64,000 bases of DNA from Actinomucor elegans (taxonomy: Eukaryota > Mucoromycota > Mucoromycetes > Mucorales > Mucoraceae): contig JAMSLZ010000005.1 in the NCBI GenBank assembly GCA_026027325.1, positions 1,426,001-1,490,000 of the forward strand, in the 5' to 3' direction. The notes below the pieces were generated by a model. It made no database searches and was not told the origin of the DNA. It saw nothing but the letters and a program-made list of their open reading frames with translations. The position numbers were made by a program, and so were the translations under genes. Below, in pieces: positions 54,792-64,000 of this stretch; the first letter of the stretch is position 1; every line of letters starts with the position of its first letter.

Positions 54792-55545
54792 ATGAGTACT
54801 TTACTGCAGAAATATCAGCACCATATATTAAATAAACCCGTTAGAACATTTGCCATGCAGTCATGTAAATAGAGTAACCATAGAAAAAAAAAAAAGGAAT
54901 CTCGGTAACTGACATTTTATGAATAGCATTCATGATGACTCTTGGCGACATAATCTCTCAACAAGCAATAGAAAAGAGAGGTTTTGATAACCATGATGTG
55001 GGCCGATCATTTAGAATTTATTGCTATGCATTTGCGTTAGGTGGGCCCGTCATGGGCACATGGTTTGCTTTTATTAACAGAACTATTACAATAAAAAATA
55101 ATTTGGCAGGTAAACAAAGCATATACACACACAAAAAAATACAGTAAATTGATCATAAGACTAACATTTTATATGAAAAGCAACTATGGTTAAAGTAGGG
55201 CTTGACCAAGTATTCTTTGCTCCTACTATATTAGCCCTTTTCATGGGCGGTATCTCCGTCTTAGAAGGAAGAAACTTGACCGAAATCAAGCAAAAATTTG
55301 AGAATAGTTATTATAATGGCTTAATGAACTCATATCGCTACTGGCCTTTTGTTAATATGTTCACGTTTGCAATTATCCCTGTACATTATAGACCTATTGT
55401 TGGCAGTTGCTTTGGTATTGGCTGGAACAGTTACCTATCTCATATGAATCAAAAGTCTGGTAATGCTCTGCATTCGACACAGCACACGCATACAGCAGCA
55501 GCAACATCTTCATTAGCTGCCACTACAACAAAACTTTCATCTTAA
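54792..55545 (+). CDS. Mpv17/PMP22 family membrane protein (Sym1-like)
   Basis: Three exons: 54792-54859 (donor GTAAAT), 54927-55109, 55181-55545. Product: MSTLLQKYQHHILNKPVRTF, AMQSSFMMTLGDIISQQAIE, then FALGGPVMGTWFAF, VKVGLDQVFFAPTILALFMG, SYRYWPFVNMFTFAIIPVHY, RPIVGSCFGIGWNSYLSHMN. The blocks GDIISQQ, DQ-x-FAP, WPFVNMFTFAIIP and the closing W-N-x-YLS are signatures of Mpv17/Sym1/PMP22. About 205 residues, four membrane spans. Family members sit in the mitochondrial inner or peroxisomal membrane and affect solute balance under stress. A Thr/Ala/Ser-rich tail (SSLAATTTKLSS) is an extension. Confidence 0.88.
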
Positions 55546-56486
55546 TATAACATATGTATAGATTACCCGATACATCAATCCCAATTCCACCCGAAACCTG
55601 GTGGCATGCGAAAAAGATCAAATTTGGTCTTTTTGGAAATAGAGTTCATTGAGCGTAATAAACCCTTTTTTTTTTTTTTTTTTTTTTTCTCAGTATTTCG
55701 AATATCAAAAAGATGGATAGCTCTTCTTTATTGATAAAAGGATATAAAGTAGGTAAGGTTTGGTTGACCTATTTCTTAAATTACATGTGTATACACACTT
55801 TGGTACCTTTTTTTTAACATTTGAAAAGGGGTCAAGTAGTTTTGCATTTTTCATTGGACAGCGGCTGATGACATACAATTGGTCCGATATTACTTCATTG
55901 GATAGAGGAGATTGAATGCTGAGTCTCTGTTTCATATTACTGATCGACGCCAAATTCTCTTGGCCCACTGGGCATATCGGATTTCGTAGTCTATGCTCAG
56001 AATGAGTGCTTGCATCTAGTAAAACATCAATTCGATATAAAAATACCGAATTTTATATTTGTATTTATTGAGCTGTACCTGCAAGTAGTAGATCCATCTA
56101 ATTGCAGATTTCTAATAGTGAATTCCTAGACAACGTCCGAAAAGGCAATCCAATCTTTTTTAGCGTTTGTTGACGTTTAAAATTTAGTGCAGTTATGCAA
56201 GCAAAATTGAAGCCGTCAACTTTAAAGTTTTGATCCACTCTAAAGACAAAAAAAAAAAATTAAATGTTTCTTTCCTTGTCGATCAATCTTTCAAAAAAGA
56301 GGCAAATGAAATAATATCCACAACACCAATCAATGATAAAGAAGTACTCTGTTAAAACGCCGCCTCCATTTTCATTATAACGAAGAGAAAGGTTTTTTCT
56401 TTCTTTCTTTTTTCTTGCTTTCCTTATCTTTCTCTTTTATTTTCCCCCCCCTTTGGCTCTACATAATACCCTTCATTTGATAGAAG
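55546..56486. other. Intergenic region
   Basis: No gene. Holds one dispersed-repeat copy at 55960 and a strongly pyrimidine-rich leader before the methyltransferase gene. Confidence 0.5.
55960..56022 (-). repeat. Dispersed ~85-bp repeat, copy 13
   Basis: Minus strand: TACTAGATGCAAG, CACTCATTCTGAGCATAGAC, TACGAAATCCGATATG. The 3' half is eroded. Confidence 0.6.
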
Positions 56487-57642
56487 ATGGAACCCATCAT
56501 TACCGAAAAGCCGGATGATTTGCTAGAAAGAATTGAAGATCTCTCCAATTCAGCCAAATCTTTTGGAAAGACTATGAAAGCCAAACAATACACCGATACC
56601 CTATTAGACGTATTGGATGATTTGATTCGCTTATCCGCCGACAGGTTTATGAGCTTAGGAGATGCAGATCATTTTGAGATTCAGGACCAAGAATACGAAC
56701 AATATATTGTGCATCCCAATGATATTCTTCGAGCCAAAGCCTTTTCAAGCTCTATTTTGCTAAAGTTGATATCTGCTGAACTGCTGTTTGAAGATGATCA
56801 AGATGATGAGCGTATGGAAAGGGCCTCTCGTTTATTAGCCCATATGTCTGGTAGAGGGGGTATGTAGAAAAAAAAAAAGTTTTTTATTTTTATTTTTTAT
56901 CAAGCTCAACCAATCGAATAGCGGCGGGTTCAATTACACGCACATGGCACATTCCGTTCCTGAATGCGGACGGTGTTCGACAAGAATTGCTGGTTCCACT
57001 TCATGAGCCATGTTATGTAGGCAATGATCTTGGATTCAAGACATGGGGAGCAGCTCCTATGATGGCCAAGTAAGAATAAATGCCATTAAATAGCAGCGAT
57101 TTATACTCATATAAATTTTGTATATATATAGAAAGCTGCTTCAACAAAATATTATACCCAATTTACCAGATAGTCGCGTATTAGAACTAGGCACAGGGAC
57201 TGGCATGGTGGGTTTAATATGTGACCATTTGGGTGCAGCAGAGATCCATGTGACAGATTATCATCCTCGTGTACTTGAAAACGTGGCTCATAATATCAGA
57301 TTAAACAAGTCTCGAGCCCAAGTCTCTAAGCTAGATTTCATCAAGGTAGCCAATAACGAGTCAGCTGATTGGGAAGGCCTTAAATTTGATATTGTGATAG
57401 CAAGCGATCTTTTATATGAGATGGAACACGCCGAATATTTGCCGATTGCCGTAGAAAAGCTAATGAAAAACGATTTTTACTTTATGATTCCTTTGAGGGA
57501 TACGCATTGGCAAGAAGTAAATCATTTTGAAGCTAAAATGAAGTCTTTGGGCTTGATTATTCGAAAGACAGAAGATTTAGAAAGGGAAGAAGAAGAAGGG
57601 CTTGTTCAGTTTAGATATTATGAGTTTACTAGAAACCCATGA
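56487..57642 (+). CDS. Class I methyltransferase (Methyltransf_16 type)
   Basis: Three exons. Exon 1 (from 56487) encodes an acidic helical N-terminus, MEPIITEKPDDLLERIEDLS..., ending HMSGRGG; exon 2 begins GSITRTWHIPFLNADGVR and ends LGFKTWGAAPMMAK; exon 3 ends at 57642. The SAM site is VLELGTGTGMVGLICDHLGA (motif I), IHVTDYHP (motif II), and FDIVIASDLLYEMEHA (motif post-II, with the D-x-x-Y common in lysine methyltransferases). TWGAAPMMAKKL is typical of the Methyltransf_16 family, which includes protein-lysine methyltransferases of elongation factors and chaperones. The target here is unknown. About 340 residues. Confidence 0.82.
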
Positions 57643-57768
57643 TCATATATTGGTACTACAATAAACCTCTATATAACGTCATACTATATTTCATGATTCT
57701 TTTTTTTTTTTTTCATTTTCGTTTTTCTTTCTCTTATAATAAATATACCTTACGCAGCAACTAAGAAT

Positions 57769-58564
57769 ATGTATAAATTACAAACCACTTCTCACGCAGC
57801 CAATACAACCCACTTAAACAAAAACAACCAAGGCATAGGAACTAAAGACGAATCTACTACCGCAGCCAACAATCATGTATCCGCACAGACTGATGCAGGT
57901 AAAATGTCAGATATAAAAGTGGGCTTCTTTTTTTTTTCTTTCTTTCTGTTTTTTGTTTTATTAATTCTTTACTTCTTTTGTGTGTGTGTGTGTGTGTTTA
58001 AACAGTAACTACCAACATGAATACATCAATTATGACAAATAGTAACTCACAAGATCAAAAGCTTTGGATACCTGCGTCTAATTCTTTTCGAAAAGACTCA
58101 ACTACAGTAGATGATGAATTGCAGCAAAGACAGTAAGTAATATATTGTAATTGGAATTGCAATGTGATAAAAGAGATCTGATATATATGTATTTTACAAG
58201 TATGCAAATGATATTAGATAAAAAGAGGAAAAGAAGGGAATCTCATAATGCAGTTGAACGAAGGAGAAGAGATAATATCAATGAGAGGATCTATGAACTA
58301 TCGACACTTTTACCAGAGAGAGATGCGACCAAGAATAACAAGGGAACTATTTTACGTAAATCAGTGGATCATATACGGTTATTATACGAGAAATTGAATC
58401 AATATCAACAGCGAGTACAAGAATTGGAAAATATGGTAGAAATGTATCGATTGAGATGGGGAGATTTGACTAGCAATCCATCCAATGATCAAATAGACCT
58501 TTTAACAATACAGCAGCAGCGATATCAGCAGCAGCAGCAGCAGCAACAGCAACAGCAAAAGTAA
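57769..58564 (+). CDS. bHLH transcription factor (E-box type)
   Basis: Exons give MYKLQTTSHAANTTHLNKNN..., an Asn/Thr/Ser-rich N-terminus, then the basic region KKRKRRESHNAVERRRRDNI and the helix-loop-helix NERIYELSTLLPERD, NNKGTILRKSVDHIRLLYEK. His, Glu and Arg at positions 5, 9 and 13 of the basic region (SHNAVERRRR) predict binding to CACGTG E-boxes, as in USF, MITF/TFE and Cbf1-like factors. A leucine-zipper-like helix follows (LNQYQQRVQELENMVEMYRL). The protein ends in polyglutamine. Introns follow GCAG at 57899 and CAAAGACA at 58132; phases agree. Role unknown; such factors often control lipid, sulphur or lysosomal genes. Confidence 0.88.
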
Positions 58565-59520
58565 GACATTCTATTCCTTACTACATACGTTATATGTCTA
58601 TTTTTTTTTTTTATTTAAAAAAAAAGCCCTTTATATCCTTTTATATAATGATAAAAAAGCTTTTCTCTGCTACCCTTTATGTAATAAAACGACGTACCAA
58701 TCCACCCATTGAAGAATATTATATAAAAACCAAACCATCATTATGCCTTCTATTCTATTCTTTCATACTTGAAAAAAAAAATCTCTTACATACACAAACA
58801 TTGCCTCAAACGTCCATCGACAGAACCCTCGATTGGCCAAAAAGTCTCAAACAAGTCAGCATAGGTGAATTCATTGAGGCGATAGTTAATAAAGACAACA
58901 TATAATTGAGCAGACAAGTCGAGCTGACCATGGCTGGCTTCTTTGGATTTTTCAACGTGTCGTGATATATGTTGCAAATCAAATAATTGGACCAAGCGCC
59001 TTGAGCTTGATTACACAACTAGCTCATCAGTTCATTTGACTTGAAGGGACCTTGTAATGACTATTTTTGCAAAGCGTGGCAATATTCATCCTAAGGAGGG
59101 TATAGGATAAAAAAAAAAGGAACTCTTTGTGTATCAGATCTCAGATCCTGTTTGTTTCAGGACCTAATACCATTCATCCTTTTTATTTTAAAAAAAAAAG
59201 TTTTTGTAGTCTTGGCAAACCTACCTTTTTTTTTCCATTTCATATCCAACCATCTTGTCTCACTCTTATCATAGATACAGGAGCAGTTCATTGGTCATCA
59301 GTGAATAGAAGCATGGCATATATTATATCTTTATAGTTGCTTCTATCTCCTAAGTGATGTTGAGATATTATACACATGCAATTGGATTCATTGGAAAGTG
59401 CGTGATTTTTACATATTCTGTATTTGTCCGAATGATCTCGGCGCATGATTCAACTTTCAAATAATAATAATAAAAGGGCATTATTATATTTCATTTATTT
59501 AGATATCAAATTACGGTAGT
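58565..59520. other. Intergenic, with an unidentified minus-strand frame
   Basis: No secure gene. On the minus strand 58786-58995 a 65-codon frame reads LFDLQHISRHVEKSKEASHG, QLDLSAQLYVVFINYRLNEF, TYADLFETFWPIEG, with protein-like composition, but no start, partner exon or family was identified. Convergent 3' ends lie on both sides. Confidence 0.35.
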
Positions 59521-61123
59521 TTATAGATGATCATCCCAAAGCGACATCTTTTGCTTGGGAGGCAAGATGTGAGGATCCAATGAACTCTCTTGACGTCGAT
59601 GTGAGAATCTTAAAGACGATGTTGGAGGACTAGCTACCATGGGATGCCCTGTGCTATCTATACTACTGGATGGGCTGTGCTGAAACACGGAGCTAATATT
59701 TAAAGAAGGCCGATAGATTTTCCTGTTATCACTCATGATGGATGCAGACACCATAGAGCGAGTATCAGCGGTTGTGGTGGTTTGCCTGGAATCACGAAAC
59801 AGTTGCATGGCAGACAGTGTGTAGTTATCCGTATCAATTTCACCAGAAGATCTTGCACTTTGTACATAAGATAATGAACCTTGTGGTGGTGGTGGTGGTG
59901 GTGGTGGTGGTGAAGACTTTTGATGATGGAATTGAGCAGAAGCTGTCGTAACATAATAAGAACGTGCTTTACTATTCATGACAATTGTAGATTCTGAACA
60001 AGTGGAATAACTATCACGTCGCTTGGCTGTGTGAGGATATAGTGAAGTTGGCATCTATAGAGAAACAGAATGTCAATGTTCCATCATGTAAATGACTTGT
60101 TTTGGTGCAAAAACTTACAGCTAATTGGCTATCCGTTGAATGGGGTAAATAGGCATGGTGATTCATAATACTACTTGTACGACGATAATCGGCACTATCA
60201 CTATAAAAGAGATTATCTCCATAGACACTTTCGCTCATTTCAGGCATGATTGCATCTTGACAGAGGACAGCGCGGCTGTTATTTTCATTACTCGTGGTTT
60301 GTTTCTCTTGATCATTCATGGAAAAGAAGGGCGATACCTTTTTGCTACAGCGATTCTTATTTTTTCTTCTTCTTCTTCTTATAACAATAAATAAGCAGGC
60401 ACCCAACAATAAAACAAAGACAGCTGCACCAGCTGCTATCCCTGCAATTTGTCCACTCGACATGGTATTCGATGCCAAATCTGTCGTGCTACAAACGCCC
60501 TCTTGATTTGAAGGGATACAATCACTCGTAGTAGTAGCAGTAGTACTCGAAACAGACTTTGTGTTCACAGAACTACCGATAGGAAGACCATCAGCAGGCG
60601 ATACAGATCCAGATGCTGCCATGGTAGGTGCAGCGTAAATACTTTCAATATAAGAAGTCTCAATTGGATATGTAGGAGCTAATTCTGTTGTAATTGCTTC
60701 AGTTGGTGCTGGCTGATGTGTTTGCACTGGCGCTTCAGCTGTTGTTGTAACAATATCTTGCGTTGTTGTTGTCGTTAGTTCTGGCTTTGGCTCTGGAGGT
60801 GGAGGTGGAGGTGGAGATGGTGGATGTGAAGGTGGAGATGGTGGAGGTGGAGATGGTGGAGGTGGAGATGGTGGAGGTGGAGGTGGAGATGGTGATGGCA
60901 CATCAACAGTAGTAGTAGTAATAGTAGTAGTAGTAGTAGTAGCAATTATAGTTTCTGTAGGTGGATTTGATGTAGTTTCTGCAATTGCAGTAATTGGGGT
61001 AGTAGCATCACTTGTAGCTTCGATAGGTGTAGTTTGAGTGATTGCAGGCGAATTGCTTTGAAATTCCCCTTCTTTGGTTATTGCAGACTGTTGAAGCTCA
61101 GTATGTGTAGTATTATGTGCCAT
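59521..61123 (-). CDS. Ser/Thr/Pro-rich single-pass membrane protein
   Basis: Two exons, 61123-60119 and 60054-59521, giving about 512 residues. The N-terminal ~240 residues are Thr/Ser/Pro-rich, with an extensin-like run of SPPPP and HPPSPPPPPPP repeats (residues ~75-110). The membrane span is SGQIAGIAAGAAVFVLLLGA-CLFIVI followed by a RRRRRKNKNR stop-transfer; the cytoplasmic tail is Ser-rich with a second poly-Pro run (SSPPPPPPPPPQG). This layout resembles Mid2/Wsc-like wall-stress sensors and WISH/SHO1-type membrane proteins, but no Wsc Cys domain is present. No signal peptide precedes the Thr-rich part; a possible acceptor TTTGCTTTCAG 15 nt before the ATG hints at an upstream exon. Family unproven. 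Confidence 0.65.
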
Positions 61124-61888
61124 ATCAATAGGACACTGAAAGCAAATACAAAAAGGAAAATAAGCTGCGTCAAATAGTGGATGGTGTTATAAAGCTTTTT
61201 TTTTTTTTTTTAAAAAAAAAAAAGACTTAATAATAGATTGTTTTTTTAGGCTTGAAGCACATCTAATTGCTTGCTGTACTTGCATACTAGTATAATTATG
61301 TTTATTCAAGTCATTGTTAGAATGAATTTGTGCAACTGATTCAGTCCTTTTGGGGCAAAACTGATCTTCTTCGGTTACACAGGATTCAGTCTAACTTGAA
61401 TTCTACTTCACAGAAGGTGTTGTCCTAATTGAACTTGGAATAGGTTGGCTTAGTCTTATTGATCGGAGTACATTCGCTCTCTTCTTCGAAATCCATTCCC
61501 TCTCTATATTTTTTTTCAGGAGATCTTATTAACACAGTGCCGTCGTTGCAACATGCTTACAAATGAGGAATAGTACTTGGCAATAATAGCATTATAAAGG
61601 GAAAAAAATATGAATAAGCCAATATGATGTTAGATACGGCTGTCGATGGCCCGTAAAGTGAACACTCAATGGTATCAGCAAGAACTACGGCCAAAGGAAG
61701 AGTAAAGGAATGATCATGCTTTAACTAAAAAAAAACTTGAGAAATGTATCACTAACATATTACTTACATACATTGCGGACTTGAAGGAGTTTATATATAA
61801 TATGTATATATATATATATATGTCTATTGAAGTGAATAAAGCATACGCTCAACTCTTTTTTATGTACATAATTCAAGGGTAATCAGGA

Positions 61889-61972
61889 CATTCTAATACA
61901 TGTAGTAGTTCGTTCTGAGCATGCGCTACTATTCTGATTTGACATTTGACTGGTAGATCCAGAGGGAAACTA
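61889..61972 (+). repeat. Dispersed ~85-bp repeat, copy 14
   Basis: Reads TGTAGTAGTTCGTTCTGAGC, ATGCGCTACTATTCTGATTT, GACATTTGAC and GTAGATCC. First of a direct pair with copy 15, ~150 bp apart. Confidence 0.65.
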
Positions 61973-62039
61973 ATATGCCAATGCGAAGCCCATCAATTTG
62001 ACAGCTAATGATCGACTTATGAAGTTTAACAAATATCTT

Positions 62040-62125
62040 ACTGGATATAGTTGTTCATTTTGCGTATGGAGCCTTTGTTGAATTCAATTTTAAACTGAAA
62101 TCTGTTGCGAGAATGATTGATCATT
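62040..62125 (+). repeat. Dispersed ~85-bp repeat, copy 15
   Basis: Reads TAGTTGTTCATTTTGCGTAT, GGAGCCTTTGTTGAATTC, AATTTTAAACTGAAATCTGT and GATTGATC. Diverged but co-linear. Confidence 0.5.
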
Positions 62126-62551
62126 AGTTCCATGTTAATTGAAATGTGCATGCCCTTTACAATTAATTATTGGCATGTATACAGTCGGATCTTTAAATAA
62201 CGATATTCCATATAATTATATTTTGGTTATAATGAAAAATGAAGGCTTTGCCAGATTAATCATGGCATTCACGATATACTTTTTGTTTCGAAAAATGCCA
62301 TTACATCAAAAAAAAAACTTTTCTGGGTGTTTATTGGATCCGGCAATCTTTCAAACTTGATGATTTAATGCGTCGCCTTTAAACTTTAATACACTCCGAC
62401 GACCTTCTCATATGGAACCTAGATCTACAATAGGCTTGCAAATACCTAATGACCTTTTCATTGGAGTATGACTGATAGATTAGTTTATTTAGAATTTATT
62501 AAATCAATGTAAATCACAAAGAAATGTATGTTTTTGCTTGTATTGTAAAAT

Positions 62552-63453
62552 TTAGAAATGAGGTAGCCAATCGACATTACTTGAGTACTTTTGTCCGTAT
62601 GTAATGCTTAAGCAAGGACAAGTTATTAATACAACCAAGTAACCTCCTGTAACCGTTGTTATCGAATATGCATGTATATTCAAATGGTAGTCTCAAAATG
62701 GGAGAGTTCTTACCAGGAATCGACGAGAGTAGGCGCAGAACACGGTGACAAAGACCTAAACGGCACTAACTGACAATAGCAATATGTCATTTTTGTGGAT
62801 GTAAAGCAATAACACGACCATTAAGCATATAGGTATCAACAAAAGCGTTCCTAGCATTTTACTCTCCCAACCATCATAATAGTAAATATACTAATAGATA
62901 TGGATGCACAGTTTCGGATAATACAATCCACTGGTGACCCTTTGATTTTTTTTTCAATTTTTTTTTTCCAAGTATACATATAATAGGTTTGATATCATAG
63001 ACTGGTTTAGGTAATACAGTGGTTGTATCACAGAGCAACAGATAGCTTGTGTACATTGGTAAAACATCCATCGTGTGTACTGTATCGCCATTTTGTAAGC
63101 GCATACATGACATGACTGTCGCTGAAATGCACTGCACCGCGCCAAATAAGCAGCCCAGGCTACTTTTCATAGAATACATCCTGTCAAATGTAGGGTCACT
63201 AATATAAACTTCTTCTGGTGGAGCATGAGATGCATCATCGACAACCTGATTAGGACAATAAATCAAACTGATAAGAACTTGAAAATAGACCTACCAAGCA
63301 GGAAACGTTATACCCTTTTCTATTTACACTTCGTCCAATGTTGAATGATGTTGTTCCAACTTTAGCAGATACACCAAATAACACTATAGCAAAGACGTTG
63401 AAAATAATCGTGGTTAATGCTTTAGAAACATTTCTTTCATATGAAACATCCAT
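62552..63453 (-). pseudogene. Pseudogene of the 391-residue membrane protein
   Basis: Aligns with 18451-19626 from MDVSYERNVSKALTTIIFNV to the last residues (the sequence before the stop reads GWLPHF-like DWLPHF). The central part matches closely: YISDPTFDRMYSMKSSLGCL, FGAVQCISATVMSCMRLQNG, HTMDVLPMYTSYLLLC. It has lost about 100 codons between the IYCPNQVVDDA and EEVYISDP segments, a frameshift near 63280-63330, a T-rich expansion near 62945-62970, and several stops after ICILG. The 5' flank to about 63780 is also shared with the intact locus. So it is a dead segmental duplicate, 44 kb away and in the same orientation. Confidence 0.85.
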
Positions 63454-64000
63454 GTTATATGTACAATAATAAGAGAAAGAAGGAATTAACAACAACTATT
63501 TATACATATTCAAGTAAGGTGAGCCACACGAGACTAATGTCGACTATATTGATGTAAAACTGTATTTTCGAATACATTTATAAGAGCAAATCCCAGTGGT
63601 GGTGGTTTCTTTTTAAAGAAATCCGACAGTAGTATGTCATATGGAGGCATAAGTAAGTGTTGTTCATTTTAATTAAAAAAAGGTATCGATACACTTTGAG
63701 GATCTATTCTTGTAGGATGGATGCGGGAATCGTAAATCCAGTATTGGCAGCGCTGTCAAGATTAGAGAAACTAATATCTACTAATAAAAAAAAACAAAGA
63801 GCTAGTATACTAAAAAAAAAAAAAAAAGCAAATGCGTTTGATTGGCAGAGTATAGAATGAACGCTTTGGTTATTCTCTAATGCCTATTTCTTATACTTTA
63901 TCGCGTCACTCATATAATAGAAAGCCTAAATTGATATAAAGTTGAACAACAAAATTTGTTCAAAATAGAATGGTGCAGGAAAAATGTACCAATCACTGTC
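63454..64000. other. Flank of the pseudogene and window end
   Basis: 63460-63780 aligns with the region upstream of the intact gene (19640-20000). The rest is A-rich with no gene seen. Confidence 0.45.

Larger units (their letters stand above)
61124..62551. other. Intergenic, with repeats
   Basis: No gene. Two dispersed-repeat copies (61889 and 62040), TA-rich dinucleotide runs near 61800 and A/T homopolymers. Confidence 0.5.

Overview
The window reads as nuclear DNA of an early-diverging filamentous fungus, most likely Mucoromycota (Mucorales-like). It is A+T-rich, with compact genes and many short introns (about 45 to 140 nt, CTAAC-type branch points, long A or T runs). The gene set fits a fungus: Hal4/Sat4-type kinase, Tup1, fused PabA-PabB, Vfa1, F-BAR/SH3 cytokinesis protein. 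It also keeps genes better known from animals (a ZZZ3-like Myb/ZZ protein, AP-2 and AP-3 subunits). The lineage call is inference; there is no rRNA or mitochondrial marker here.

Layout. 1-6.8 kb: rpl9, then a repeat-rich stretch with a decayed Tc1/mariner copy. 6.8-17 kb: a Hal4-like kinase (+), a ZZZ3-like gene (-), AP-3 mu (+) and the spindle-checkpoint kinase bub1 (-). 18.4-20.3 kb: an unrecognised multi-pass membrane protein (-) whose wrecked paralogue lies at 62.5-63.5 kb. 21.0-26.9 kb: an intact two-ORF LINE retrotransposon with a 14-bp target-site duplication, inserted in the remains of an older coding region. 27-33 kb: AP-2 sigma, tup1 and para-aminobenzoate synthase, all +. 33-44 kb: a Tyr/Pro-rich disordered protein (-), an unidentified two-exon coding region and vfa1 (+), rpl34 (+), a diverged double ubiquitin-like protein (-), a 2.3-kb gene-free stretch, and a polyglutamine-rich F-BAR/SH3 gene (-). 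44-47.5 kb: two more transposase fossils. 47.5-61.1 kb: a cytochrome P450 (-), a 67-residue Cys-containing protein (+), lsm1 (-), a GT1 glycosyltransferase (+), an Mpv17/Sym1 protein (+), a class I methyltransferase (+), a bHLH factor (+) and a Ser/Thr/Pro-rich single-pass membrane protein (-). 61.1-64 kb: repeats and the membrane-protein pseudogene.

The genes do not form one pathway: this is an ordinary mosaic of housekeeping genes with transposon debris between them. The most unusual signals are (i) a dispersed family of roughly 85-bp repeats, at least 15 diverged copies, all intergenic and often in direct pairs 150-220 bp apart, for which I recognise no known element; (ii) the intact/pseudogene pair of an unknown membrane-protein family with conserved 5' flank; (iii) introns of unusual form, including two GC-AG introns, 5' splice sites followed directly by 24-40 A, and an AP-2 sigma first exon that is only the ATG; (iv) the diverged tandem ubiquitin-like protein. 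Exon boundaries below were placed by hand from GT/GC-AG sites, frame and family similarity.
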